This document shows positions 40,509 through 51,410 of a stretch of DNA of 64,000 nucleotides, piece by piece. Positions within the stretch are counted from its first letter, which is position 1. Every line of letters begins with the position of its first letter. Below the pieces are notes generated by a model. That model made no database searches. It saw only the letters and a list, made by a program, of their open reading frames with translations, and was not told where the DNA came from. The position numbers were made by a program, and so were the translations under genes. Source of the stretch: Marinimicrobium sp050113635 (GTDB lineage: Bacteria > Pseudomonadota > Gammaproteobacteria > Pseudomonadales > Cellvibrionaceae); contig NZ_JBNJLT010000002.1 in NCBI RefSeq assembly GCF_050113635.1, positions 62,001 through 126,000 of the forward strand. The letters run 5' to 3'.

Positions 40509-41786
40509 ATGTTAAGTTGGGACGATTTCGACGCCGCCGAAGAGACTCCGCAAAAAGCCAAGCCGGCTCCCCAGCGTGCGCCGGAGCCCGAATCCAAAGT
40601 TCAGGAACCGGCCGCCAGCTACGATAGCGCCCCGGCCCAGGCCGCTGCCACCTCTGAGGCCCAACAGGCCCAGGGCAACGGCAAGGTGTCCGATGCCGTG
40701 GCCCAGGCCCGCGAATCCCTCGAACACCTGGACGTCGCCCCCGGCCTGGAAGAGCTGGAAATGGGCGCCTCACGTATTGAAGTCGACGACAAGCGCATGA
40801 TCAACTGCCGCGCCGACCTCAACCAGCTCGTGCCCTTCAAATACGACTGGGCCTGGCAGAAATACCTGGACGGCTGCGCCAACCACTGGATGCCGCAAGA
40901 AGTGAACATGACCGCGGACATCGCCTGCTGGAAAAGCAAAGACGGCCTGACCGAAGACGAACGCCGCATCGTCAAGCGCAGCCTCGGCTACTTCTCCACC
41001 GCCGACTCCCTGGTCGCCAACAACCTGGTGCTGGCCATCTACCGCCTGATCACCAACCCCGAGTGCCGCCAGTACATATTGCGCCAGGCGTTTGAAGAAG
41101 CCATTCACACCCATGCCTACCAGTACTGCATCGAGTCACTGAGCATGGACGAAGCCGAAATCTTCAACATGTACCGCGAGCTGCCCTCGGTCGCCGCCAA
41201 GGCCGCCTGGAGCCTCAAGCACACCCAGACCCTGGGCGACCCGACCTTCACCACCGGCACCCCGGAAACCGACCAGGAACTGCTGCGCAACCTGGTGGCC
41301 TTCTACGCCGTGACCGAAGGCATCTTCTTCTACTGCGGTTTCAGCCAGATCCTGTCCATGGGCCGTCGCAACAAAATGACCGGCGTGGCCGAGCAGTTCC
41401 AGTACATCTTGCGCGATGAATCCATGCACCTGAACTTCGGCATCGACGTCATCAACCAGATCAAACTGGAAAACCCGCACCTCTGGACCCCGGAATTCCA
41501 GAAAGAAGTCACCCAGATGATTCTGGAAGGCACCGAACTGGAAATCGCCTACGCCCGCGACTCCATGCCCCGCGGTGTACTCGGCATGAACGCTGGCATG
41601 ATGGAAGAGTACCTGCACTTCATCGCCAACCGCCGCCTCGCGCAGCTCGGCCTGAAAGAACAGTACCCCGGCGCCCAGAACCCCTTCCCCTGGATGAGCG
41701 AAATCATGGACCTGCGTAAGGAGAAAAACTTCTTTGAGACGCGGGTTATTGAGTATCAGACGGGTGGTGCGTTGAGCTGGGATTAA
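40509..41786 (+). CDS. nrdB: Ribonucleoside-diphosphate reductase, beta subunit (class Ia)
   Basis: 425 residues. A variable N-terminal 95 residues (Ala/Pro/Gln-rich) precede the R2 helical core: VPFKYDWAWQKYLDGCANHW, QEVNMTADIACWK with the first iron Asp/Glu region, KRSLGYFSTADSLVANN, the EEAIHTHAYQYCIESL di-iron Glu/His motif, and the second RDESMHLNFGIDVIN Glu/His motif. Such R2 proteins carry the tyrosyl radical and di-iron centre that activate NrdA. The C-terminus ends TGGALSWD, the tail that docks on NrdA. It is co-transcribed with nrdA. The CBASS operon starts 169 bases later, so this gene marks one border of the accessory region. Confidence 0.96.
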   Translation: MLSWDDFDAAEETPQKAKPAPQRAPEPESKVQEPAASYDSAPAQAAATSEAQQAQGNGKVSDAVAQARESLEHLDVAPGLEELEMGASRIEVDDKRMINCRADLNQLVPFKYDWAWQKYLDGCANHWMPQEVNMTADIACWKSKDGLTEDERRIVKRSLGYFSTADSLVANNLVLAIYRLITNPECRQYILRQAFEEAIHTHAYQYCIESLSMDEAEIFNMYRELPSVAAKAAWSLKHTQTLGDPTFTTGTPETDQELLRNLVAFYAVTEGIFFYCGFSQILSMGRRNKMTGVAEQFQYILRDESMHLNFGIDVINQIKLENPHLWTPEFQKEVTQMILEGTELEIAYARDSMPRGVLGMNAGMMEEYLHFIANRRLAQLGLKEQYPGAQNPFPWMSEIMDLRKEKNFFETRVIEYQTGGALSWD

Positions 41787-41955
41787 TCCATCCCCTCGCA
41801 AAGACATATAGAACCTTTTAGCCAAGGACGGCCGCACCGGAACACACAGGGAAGCTCGCTTTGTTGAATTAACATTTAGATCTAGTCTTGGAATATATCT
41901 TATACGGCGCTACCACTGTTAGTTAAGTACACGCGCACCTGGGGGGCACACTGCG

Positions 41956-43128
41956 TTGGAAGAGAAAGACAGCACCACCCCATCCAAAGGACGATTCAAC
42001 ACAACCGCTGAAGTGAAACAGGTAGTTTGGATCCGAGCGGCAGGTCACTGTGAACTCTGTGGCGTAGACCTTACGCACGACTATCGAGTTGGCGCGCCGA
42101 TTAAATGGGGGGAAGTAGCTCACGTCCTACCAGCGAGCCCAAAGGGCCCAAGGGGCCGTACTGAGCACAGTGTTGAACAGGCACAAGCTCTCACGAATGA
42201 TTGTGCTAACCTCATGCTTCTATGTCGGAATTGCCACGGGAAAATTGATCGAGATGCCGAAGGCTATCCCGAAAACGACTTGAGAGGATTACACCAAGCA
42301 TACCTAGAGCGACTCAGGCTGGCTGCAACAACACCGGACAACGGAAGAGCTATTCCCGTAATAGTCCAAAGCCAACACTTTGCCACCCAAAACGATATAC
42401 CTAGCCGTGAATTATTAGTAGCCATGTCGGGTGAAGGATTAACGGCGCTCGACCACCCGATCAAACTCACGTTTCGAGCACCTGGCGCGAGAGGTAGAGA
42501 TGCCCTATATTGGCAAAATATCAAAGACGACATCCAACATGAGCTGGACAATCAACTAAAGCGACGTGGTGGCCAGTTTGGCGACACGCCGACACTCGCA
42601 GTAGTCGGCTTAGCCGACATTCCGGCGTTAATCCAACTGGGACAGGCGATCGGTGATCGCTCCAAGCGACTACTGTTCTCACTTAACCGAGAACACGGTT
42701 TGTATTGGCCAGACCAGCATGCCGCTCCCCCTGAGTTTCTCGTTTCTGGCCCTCCTCCCGGCGATGGCCAACTGGCACTTGTGTTGTCGATCTCCGCAAA
42801 AATCCCTTCTCGGGATATATATGCAGCCCTACCAAATTCACGTATTGCAGAATTCAGCATCCCAGAACCTAGCTACATGATGGTCAAGAACCGTCGAGTA
42901 ATTCATGCATTCCGCAATGCGCTCCAAAAATGCCTTAGCCAGCTCGAAGCAGAAACTCCAGGCGAAATAAATGTTTTTCCGGCGATTCCGGCAGCTTTAG
43001 CCATTGAGTTCGGAGCTCTACTCACGACTGAACACCAGCACCCGTACATCATATTTGATAGGGATAGCTCCACTCAGAACCAATTCCAACCGGTTCTTCA
43101 TTTACCGTCAAGTGCTCAGGAGGCCTAA
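41956..43128 (+). CDS. cap5: CBASS effector Cap5: HNH endonuclease fused to a SAVED domain
   Basis: 390 residues; the only plausible start is the TTG at 41956 with a G-rich site ahead. The N-terminal HNH nuclease has zinc cysteines Cys32/Cys35 (HCELCGVD) and Cys90/Cys93 (LLCRNCHGK), with catalytic His56 (EVAHVLPAS) and His94. The C-terminal 200 residues form a SAVED domain (LTFRAPGARGRDALYWQNIK, LALVLSISAKIPSRDIYAAL, ALAIEFGALLTTEHQHPYII). SAVED domains bind cyclic nucleotides made by CD-NTases; binding triggers the nuclease to degrade DNA and abort infection. It lies two bases ahead of the CD-NTase gene, first in a type II CBASS operon. Confidence 0.92.
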   Translation: MEEKDSTTPSKGRFNTTAEVKQVVWIRAAGHCELCGVDLTHDYRVGAPIKWGEVAHVLPASPKGPRGRTEHSVEQAQALTNDCANLMLLCRNCHGKIDRDAEGYPENDLRGLHQAYLERLRLAATTPDNGRAIPVIVQSQHFATQNDIPSRELLVAMSGEGLTALDHPIKLTFRAPGARGRDALYWQNIKDDIQHELDNQLKRRGGQFGDTPTLAVVGLADIPALIQLGQAIGDRSKRLLFSLNREHGLYWPDQHAAPPEFLVSGPPPGDGQLALVLSISAKIPSRDIYAALPNSRIAEFSIPEPSYMMVKNRRVIHAFRNALQKCLSQLEAETPGEINVFPAIPAALAIEFGALLTTEHQHPYIIFDRDSSTQNQFQPVLHLPSSAQEA

Positions 43129-43130
43129 TC

Positions 43131-44384
43131 GTGGGAATACTCAACGAACAAACCAAGCGCAGCAGCTGGGAATACTTTCTTCTCAGGGCTGCACAAGAAA
43201 TCTCATTATCGCAAGCTCAGTATGAGACGATCGAAAATCGTTATGCGCAGCTACAGAATATTCTAGACGCCTCCGATAACCCGATGCTATCTGAAGCCCA
43301 CATTTTTATTCAGGGATCTATAAGGCTAAAAACCACAGTCAAACCGGCACCTAAAGCCCCGGAAGACCTAGATACTATTGATGCCGATGCAATCGTCTGG
43401 CTACCTAATACCAAAGACGCGAGCGCGAGCGAGGTTTTGGAGGCCATCGAAGCACGATTTAGAGACGGTAGTCGCGTCCAACAAGAGATTCAACAGTTGC
43501 GTAGAGGGATACGAATCGTCTACTCAGATGAGAACCCCGGATTCCATATTGACATAACACCTGCGCGAGCGATCAACGGAAACGGCGAAGAAAAGGGAAA
43601 GGGCAAACTAGAGGTTCCAGATCGAGTCGCTGGATGGAAGCCAAGTAGCCCAATTCCATACTCCAATTGGCTTAATGCAGCTTCCCAAGAGGAAATCACG
43701 CTGGAAAGCTACTTGGCCGTTGCCAAGAGCCAGAGAGCCTATGACGCCGCAACTCAGGACCCGTTACCCGACTACCAGTCATATATCAACCAGGACGCCC
43801 TTCGCGCGACCATCAAACTACTTAAACGGCACCGTGACGAGTGGGCCATTCGTTCCGGCAACGAAGGGAGTAGACCAATATCAGCGGTCATTACAACGCT
43901 TGCTACGCATGCATACCTTGATGTGGTCGAAGAGTCTCGGTCGCAGCCACTTAGACCATTGGATGTGATCATTGAGATTGTCCGTAGAATGCCGAACTTT
44001 ATTGAATACAAAAATAGCCAGTATAGAGTATTGAACCCAGCGGACCATGGCGAGAATTTTTCTGAAAAGTGGAACAGAGAAACTGAGGGTCGCATTTACC
44101 GTCAAGCATTTTCTGATTGGCACACGAGCGCTATTTCATCGGTGACCTTGGGATTAGAAAACTTTGACTCTGCAACAGCTTTTGCTAGCGCAGCTAATGA
44201 GAGCTTTGGAGTGGGCCCAACGTTTGTCACTCTTATCAACAATGAGATTCCAGCTAACTGGACGATGCCGGGTCGTCCCGAGGGAAAAACTCGCAACGCA
44301 TTGTCTATGGGAGCGCTCTTCGGTGGTACGACAACCAGCGGTAAATCTCAAGCTGACGTAAAGCCGGTTGAACGTCTTGGTTGA
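43131..44384 (+). CDS. cdnD: CD-NTase (cGAS/DncV-like nucleotidyltransferase) of CBASS
   Basis: 417 residues starting with GTG at 43131. The nucleotidyltransferase motif is Gly62-Ser63 (FIQGSIRLKTTV) followed by Asp84-x-Asp86 (TIDADAIVWLP) and the third metal Asp141 (GFHIDITPA). A helical OAS-type C-terminal domain follows. The enzyme should make a cyclic di- or trinucleotide on phage infection. Its C-terminus ends VKPVERLG and is probably the substrate for conjugation by Cap2. The clade letter is my guess from the HNH-SAVED partner; a phylogeny would be needed. The stop overlaps the Cap2 start by up to 17 bases. Confidence 0.9.
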   Translation: MGILNEQTKRSSWEYFLLRAAQEISLSQAQYETIENRYAQLQNILDASDNPMLSEAHIFIQGSIRLKTTVKPAPKAPEDLDTIDADAIVWLPNTKDASASEVLEAIEARFRDGSRVQQEIQQLRRGIRIVYSDENPGFHIDITPARAINGNGEEKGKGKLEVPDRVAGWKPSSPIPYSNWLNAASQEEITLESYLAVAKSQRAYDAATQDPLPDYQSYINQDALRATIKLLKRHRDEWAIRSGNEGSRPISAVITTLATHAYLDVVEESRSQPLRPLDVIIEIVRRMPNFIEYKNSQYRVLNPADHGENFSEKWNRETEGRIYRQAFSDWHTSAISSVTLGLENFDSATAFASAANESFGVGPTFVTLINNEIPANWTMPGRPEGKTRNALSMGALFGGTTTSGKSQADVKPVERLG

Positions 44385-46152
44385 GAGTTATGATAATCCT
44401 CTAGAGCGAGGGGTGGCGGCTCTAAGAAAGGCCTTGGGTGAAGAAGCGGCGGAGGCCCTTCTTCACCCCGCCTCTACGAAAGCTGACGAAGCCACGACCT
44501 TCCTATTTCCTCTGCCGGTTGACTATACGGGCACGCAACGACAAGTACGTATAGGCTTCCCCAAAAACTTCCCAGCGGACCCGATTAGGTTGCATGTCGA
44601 ACCCTCGCCGTGGCTTGTCTGGCCTCACGCCACGAAATCTGGACTATGTCTTCATGGATTTCGAGAGCGCCCCATCACCGGCTCCCCTGAGTCCATAGTA
44701 CAAGACAGCATCTCGCGGCTAGCCAGAATTATAACCTTATGCCAATTGGGATCTGATGACGCTGAACGAGAAACAGAATTCCAGAATGAAATTACGTCCT
44801 ACTGGGAAATGCAGCATGCAAGTTCTCTTCAAAACATTATTCTATTAGATCGCCCAAAGAGCGGATCAGAGCTATTCGCTCTCAGCGATCCTCGGTTCGC
44901 CGTCCCTTCCGGACAGGAAACCGTCTGGATGGCGACAGATATTTCAGTTATTAGAACTCATTTTCTTCGTCTCATCGGACGCCATGTAAAGATCAGATCC
45001 CTTGAGTTGCCTGGCTTCTATGTAAAACTGAAGTCGTATCCAGATATTCGAATTCCAGATCCAGCTAAGATTATGGACTGGTTAACACCTCATTTGTCTA
45101 ATGAAAGCTCGCAGAAGCTAATGAGCTGGATCGAAGAACGGGGATCGATAACAAACAGATGGATTGTACTGGAACTGCCTGGCAATGAGGGATCTTCGAC
45201 CTATTGCCTAAATCTTCGCTCCGGCAGTTTACAGCCTAATCGTGGACCACGGTTTGGGCTGCGATCATCATACAGAACGGCGAGCAAATCCGGACAAGGC
45301 TCTCCCAAACTTGTTCAATCATCTACGGTCGATATTCTGGACCGTTCCACTATACTGTCCCGCGACTTGCATGGGATTGCTCAGGGTCTTGATAGTTCGC
45401 ATGTTATCCTCGTTGGCGTTGGCTCCCTCGGTGGAGCCGTAGCTGCACAGCTTGCCAGGGCTGGCGTTGGCCGCATCACTCTAATAGATCCAGAGATACT
45501 TGTTTCTGAAAACATTGGAAGGCACGTGCTCGGCGCTGATGATCTAGGAAAGCCCAAAGCCTATGCGCTGCGTAACAGAATCCTCAAAGACCTCCCAACA
45601 GCCAAAGTTGAAGCTTATGCTACCTACGCCGAAGCCGTACTGCATCAGAAAAAGGACTTGTTTGAGAAAGCGAATCTAGTCATAGTTACAACAGCTGACT
45701 GGGAATCTGAGGTCGCACTTTGGAGGGTCAAGTCTCAAGGAGCTATTTGGGGCTTACTTCATGCTTGGAGTGAGCCTTATACACAAGTAGGACACGCGCT
45801 CTTCGCACCCAGCGGATCGCCTGATGCCAGATACCTGTTTGAAGATAATGGCAATTTTCTTCACAAGTACACTGAATGGCCAGAGGGCGGAGTCGTTCCA
45901 TTACCGGCATGTGGAGAAAGCTTTATTCCAGGTGGATCATTGGGAATGACAAACGTGGCTTCAATGGTATCCCAATCCGCTTTGCGAGTTCTTTCCCGCG
46001 AACTCTCGACTGCCACATGGATAACAACGATCTATAGGCCTCAAGATGTCGCGGGATTGGGTGGTCGATACTTAGGGCCACCATTGCCAGATGGCGTACA
46101 ACAATCCATTTTGGAACGTAGATGGCCAGATCAAATGGAAAGTGTCGCATGA
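44368..46152 (+). CDS. cap2: CBASS Cap2: E2-E1 fusion (ubiquitin-transfer-like enzyme)
   Basis: 594 residues by the TTG at 44368; TTG 44377 or GTG near 44410 are alternatives since no ATG is in frame. The N-terminal E2-like domain has the active Cys94 (KSGLCLHGFRE). The C-terminal ThiF/E1 domain has the nucleotide loop GVGSLGGAVAAQLARAG (from 350), the Asp-containing ITLIDPEILVSENIGRHVLG and the E1-type catalytic Cys515 (PLPACGESF). In type II CBASS, Cap2 activates the C-terminus of the CD-NTase and conjugates it to cellular targets, raising second-messenger output. It overlaps the genes on both sides. Confidence 0.9.
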   Translation: MNVLVESYDNPLERGVAALRKALGEEAAEALLHPASTKADEATTFLFPLPVDYTGTQRQVRIGFPKNFPADPIRLHVEPSPWLVWPHATKSGLCLHGFRERPITGSPESIVQDSISRLARIITLCQLGSDDAERETEFQNEITSYWEMQHASSLQNIILLDRPKSGSELFALSDPRFAVPSGQETVWMATDISVIRTHFLRLIGRHVKIRSLELPGFYVKLKSYPDIRIPDPAKIMDWLTPHLSNESSQKLMSWIEERGSITNRWIVLELPGNEGSSTYCLNLRSGSLQPNRGPRFGLRSSYRTASKSGQGSPKLVQSSTVDILDRSTILSRDLHGIAQGLDSSHVILVGVGSLGGAVAAQLARAGVGRITLIDPEILVSENIGRHVLGADDLGKPKAYALRNRILKDLPTAKVEAYATYAEAVLHQKKDLFEKANLVIVTTADWESEVALWRVKSQGAIWGLLHAWSEPYTQVGHALFAPSGSPDARYLFEDNGNFLHKYTEWPEGGVVPLPACGESFIPGGSLGMTNVASMVSQSALRVLSRELSTATWITTIYRPQDVAGLGGRYLGPPLPDGVQQSILERRWPDQMESVA

Positions 46153-46643
46153 CCGGCTTCGCCTGGACCTGGAAATGGCCAAAGTTGGATTGCGAGCTTT
46201 TAGTTTCTAAATCTGTAGCAAAAGTTCTCAACCAATACCGACAGAAAAGATTCAACTTAGAAAGAGGTGGTCAGCTATTTGCCGACCTCGGAAACTCGAA
46301 CGGCCTAGTACTTTCCGATGCCACTCCTCCACATTATAACGATCAAGCGGGGAAATCGTGGATAAATCTGGATCCAGAAAGGTGTAAGCAAGAAATTTTG
46401 GATGCCAACGAAAGAGGATTGAGGTTGGTTGGGTACTGGCACACTCATCCTCAGTCGGTTCCTGAGGTCTCCCACGCAGATATAGAGAGCTTCCGTCGCT
46501 TCTCAGAGAATAACAGTCAGCAACTACCCAGCCCTATCGCTGTAATCGTAGGGACTTCAAATAAATCCAATGGCATAAGAGCTTGGTCCTTCAGGCAAGG
46601 AAGCTATATTGAAGGTGTTTGGTCTGAATATCTTGGAAGCTGA
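46149..46643 (+). CDS. cap3: CBASS Cap3: JAB/JAMM deconjugating protease
   Basis: 164 residues from the ATG at 46149, which overlaps the Cap2 stop (ATGA). The JAMM metal site is complete: Glu38 (NLERGGQLF), His98-Thr-His100-Pro and, six residues on, Ser108-x2-Asp111 (HTHPQSVPEVSHAD). Cap3 removes CD-NTase from its conjugates and so holds the system in check. With Cap5, CD-NTase and Cap2 it completes a type II CBASS operon. It ends six bases from the stop of a convergent exonuclease gene. Confidence 0.92.
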   Translation: MTGFAWTWKWPKLDCELLVSKSVAKVLNQYRQKRFNLERGGQLFADLGNSNGLVLSDATPPHYNDQAGKSWINLDPERCKQEILDANERGLRLVGYWHTHPQSVPEVSHADIESFRRFSENNSQQLPSPIAVIVGTSNKSNGIRAWSFRQGSYIEGVWSEYLGS

Positions 46644-46649
46644 ACATAA

Positions 46650-47210
46650 TCAACCCTTTGAACCTCTCTTCAACATTAGAGCAAACAACTCCGCCTGAAA
46701 ACGCGCGTCATCCAATGCATTATGGTTTGGTGAAGTTTTCGGATTGAGAGCCACTGACATTTTGGAGGATTTTGTCTCCTTCCAGCTGCAACCAAACGCT
46801 CCCATAAAATAGGCTTTCATATCAATTGCCGTAAAACCAAAAGGGTTATTCCCTAGATACTTTTGGAAGTAATAGTTAACGAATGACCAATCAAAAGGTG
46901 CGTTAAGTCCCACAAAAATGGCTTTCTGTTCTGGTAGGCAGAATGATTCAATCCATTCGCCAAATAACTTCATAGCTTGTTCAGGCTCAAGCCCCTCTCT
47001 CTCTAAGCGGTCTAGGCTTAAACCAGAAACAGCAAGAGCTTCTGAGTCGTGATGTTTACTTACAGGCTTTAGCTCAAGATAGATATATGTTGTAGACTCA
47101 CTTACTAGACATGCCCCAATAGAAAGCATGCTGTACTCGCCAGGCACAGGGCCAGACGCTTCTACATCAACGGAAACATAAATCTCATCACTAACCACGT
47201 TTCTCTCCAC
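46650..47210 (-). CDS. DEDDh-type 3'-5' exonuclease
   Basis: 186 residues. Exo I is VSVDVEASGP (Asp15, Glu17), Exo II NAPFDWSFVNYYF, and Exo III HNALDDARFQAE with His163 and Asp168, so all four acidic residues and the general-base His are present. This is an RNase T / DnaQ-like nuclease acting on 3' ends of RNA or DNA. It is convergent with the CBASS operon, with only six bases between stops. Codon use and base composition are AT-leaning like CBASS and unlike nrdAB, suggesting that it came with the island. It could be an accessory defence or housekeeping exonuclease. Confidence 0.85.
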   Translation of the reverse strand: MERNVVSDEIYVSVDVEASGPVPGEYSMLSIGACLVSESTTYIYLELKPVSKHHDSEALAVSGLSLDRLEREGLEPEQAMKLFGEWIESFCLPEQKAIFVGLNAPFDWSFVNYYFQKYLGNNPFGFTAIDMKAYFMGAFGCSWKETKSSKMSVALNPKTSPNHNALDDARFQAELFALMLKRGSKG

Positions 47211-47835
47211 TTTTGGTTAAGATGTTCAAGATTTCTGGCCTTCCCAGTCTACTTTGAACTGAACAGTACTGATAGGGTTACGGCCTGCACTTCTATCGAG
47301 ATTTTTCCAGAAACGCTGTTCTCGTTATCAATTAGAGTAGAATTGGACACCCACATTTTGAAAATGTCCCCGAAATAGACCTGCTTTCGCACGGCCCAAT
47401 TCGCAGAGCTACTCCTTGCTGAGAGGAAATTTCGCTTTGATAGGCGAAAATGTCGTATCTAGAGGGAATTTGGACGAGCAAAGAGCTGGAGCCTATTTGC
47501 TTGGCTAGGGGTTGCGAAGTAGTCTGGCGGTGTCCTCGACCGCTCGACACCAATAGGGAACTGCCACATGAAAGCCCAAGCCCGTCTACTCGACAAGCTG
47601 TGCCAATGCCTTCCGGAGCGTCGGCTTGAATGGCTCGACTTGCGGAGCGAAAGGCGACGCGCAGTTCAGGTGGTAGGCAGCGCCTGGGCGGCAGAGGATC
47701 AGGGGCTGGAGGGGGATCATCGCATGACGAGAACTCCTGGCTCGGCCCGCAAATAAAGGGGGATGGACGGAATATAATTTAGTCCCTTCGTCCCCTTTTA
47801 CCCATCCACTAACCCGAAAAAGACCCATCCCAAGC
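47211..47835. other. Gene-poor segment downstream of the CBASS island, possible mobile-element remnant
   Basis: No convincing gene. Visible signals are a short palindrome ACATTTT-G-AAAATGT (47353-47367), a 62-codon plus frame from 47568 (MKAQARLLDKLCQCLPERRL) that may be a broken transposase or integrase start, and a partly inverted GGGGGATGGACGG / CCTTCGTCCCC pair near 47757-47800 like the ends of some small transposons. The stretch probably marks old recombination between the island and the core genes. Confidence 0.35.
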
Positions 47836-48144
47836 ATGTCATTCATGTCGGTTTTTCACATTTTCCTCCATTTCGCGGTTCCGGCGATCGTCGCCCGAGT
47901 GTTCTTTAAGGAGAAATGGCTAAAAGCCTGGTTGATCATGGTAGCGACTATGGTGGTCGACCTCGATCACCTACTGGCTGACCCCATCTACGCTCCTGAC
48001 CGTTGCAGTATCGGCTTTCATCCACTCCATAGCTGGCCCGCCATAGCGGCCTATGCCGGCTTGGCTGCCTGGCCCAAAACCAGGCTGATTGGCCTGGGCC
48101 TGCTGATTCACATGGCACTGGATGGGATAGACTGTTTCGCCTGA
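47836..48144 (+). CDS. DUF6122-like small membrane protein
   Basis: 102 residues starting MSFMSVFHIFLHFAVPAIVA (start may be the second Met). Three hydrophobic helices are seen, with the conserved motifs MVVDLDHLLADPIYAPDRCS and IGFHPLHSWPA, and a final LIHMALDGIDC. The DLDHLLA and FHPLHS pattern, with a later His and Asp, resembles membrane-bound metal-dependent hydrolases of the YdjM/YbcI type, and DUF6122 as I recall it. Function unknown. The gene lies 121 bases before the EF-G2 start and appears to be core rather than island DNA. Confidence 0.6.
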   Translation: MSFMSVFHIFLHFAVPAIVARVFFKEKWLKAWLIMVATMVVDLDHLLADPIYAPDRCSIGFHPLHSWPAIAAYAGLAAWPKTRLIGLGLLIHMALDGIDCFA

Positions 48145-48265
48145 GAGGGCAAAACTAAGCCGCTGGTCGGAAATTCGTCATTTTTTACGAGCAAAATTCC
48201 CCCATTTCCAGTATATTTGCCGCCTAATTTTAACCCCCGTGTTCAACCCAGCTTTAGAGAGCGCT

Positions 48266-50353
<2,088 letters not shown>

Positions 50354-50374
50354 CCGCGGATGGGTGTCACTCGG

Positions 50375-50409
50375 AGCCCCACCAGCGAAAGCTGGTGGGG
50401 CTTTTTTTT
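50375..50409 (+). terminator. Rho-independent terminator of EF-G2
   Basis: AGCCCCACCAGC (50375-50386), loop GAAA, and GCTGGTGGGGCT (50391-50402) form a perfect 12-pair stem followed by eight T. It also lies just past the stop of the convergent hipT gene and separates the two units. Confidence 0.95.
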
Positions 50410-50423
50410 GGAGCCTCACACCA

Positions 50424-51410
50424 TTAGCCTGGACTCATGACGTTAAGCCGTTCCCGCACCACGACCTCTGCCCTCTCACGCATAGCCTTCGGCATAAAAC
50501 TGTTCTGGATCAAGGTTACCGCCTTGTCTTCCAGGGAGACCAGCTTGCTGGCAAAATTATTTATCGCTCGCTCTGGAATCTTCAGCCGCCGCCCCAGCTC
50601 AAGGAAATCCTTCAGGGTATAGAAGCCCAGCCGCTCGTAGCTTTCCGTGAAGTCGTCATTGGCCAACAGGTCCAGCGCCAGAAAGCTATCCTGGGCGGAA
50701 TGCTCAAAGCCGCCACAGAACAAGACGTCGTAGTTTGGGGTCAATAGATCGTAATAGCTGTAAAACGCTTTGGGTGTAGCGCGGCGCAAGCTCAGGTTTT
50801 TCAGGTGCAGGTCGTCGTTCCCCATCACATAGGCGAGCATCACCCGCTTGATCATTTCCAGAACGGGCGCTGGCTTGCCATTGGTGGCTTTTGAAATAAT
50901 GTGACCAGCCGCTTCATAGCTAAGCCGGTACTTATCCTCGGATGGAAGTCCTGCGGCTTGCAGCAGATCCTCTTGGGGCGCCTTGTTGCCTTTGGCGTCC
51001 CGGTCAAACCGGCGGCACACATAGGCAAACTCGCCGCCTTTAAAAGGGATCAGGCCGCACAACGCGGTCTCGATGCCAACCAGGCGACTCAACTCCATTC
51101 CGGCGTGTTCGTTCTCGGCGGCGTGGGGATAGGCTTCGGGGCTTGGCTTGAGAATGTAAAGCCCACCCTCGTCTACCGGCACTAACTCACCCGCGCGTAC
51201 TCCCAACGGGAGCTTCTCTTGAACGCCAGAGATAGACATCCCTTTGGTGTAACGGCCTCCGGCCTGGAAGAATTCAGCTCGGGTAAACGGTAATACAGGT
51301 TTCATTTTCAAGCTGCCGAAAAGGCGCTTATATTCAGCATCCCGGTAGCCTGGGTGCGTCTCTTTGCCCGTCAGGGGCTTGAGGCTGATGTGACAATACT
51401 CATTCATCAT
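50424..51410 (-). CDS. hipT: HipT-like serine/threonine kinase toxin
   Basis: 328 residues, short for HipA because the N-terminal subdomain is a separate gene (hipS, upstream). The Gly-rich loop begins GMSISGVQEKL and carries the SIS motif (Ser59, Ser61) whose autophosphorylation controls HipT. ATP Lys88 (ILKPSPEAY), catalytic Asp200 (NDDLHLKNLSL) and metal Asp221 (YYDLLTPNYD) are present. HipT of E. coli O127 phosphorylates tryptophanyl-tRNA synthetase; HipA acts on glutamyl-tRNA synthetase. The first ATG overlaps the hipS stop (ATGATGA). Gene order hipB-hipS-hipT and the split toxin fit the tripartite HipBST system. Confidence 0.88.
   Translation of the reverse strand: MMNEYCHISLKPLTGKETHPGYRDAEYKRLFGSLKMKPVLPFTRAEFFQAGGRYTKGMSISGVQEKLPLGVRAGELVPVDEGGLYILKPSPEAYPHAAENEHAGMELSRLVGIETALCGLIPFKGGEFAYVCRRFDRDAKGNKAPQEDLLQAAGLPSEDKYRLSYEAAGHIISKATNGKPAPVLEMIKRVMLAYVMGNDDLHLKNLSLRRATPKAFYSYYDLLTPNYDVLFCGGFEHSAQDSFLALDLLANDDFTESYERLGFYTLKDFLELGRRLKIPERAINNFASKLVSLEDKAVTLIQNSFMPKAMRERAEVVVRERLNVMSPG

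Noticed and set aside
47568..47756. 62-codon plus-strand frame as a real gene
   Set aside because: Short, Arg-rich, no family likeness; may be a remnant and is described only as part of the relic segment.
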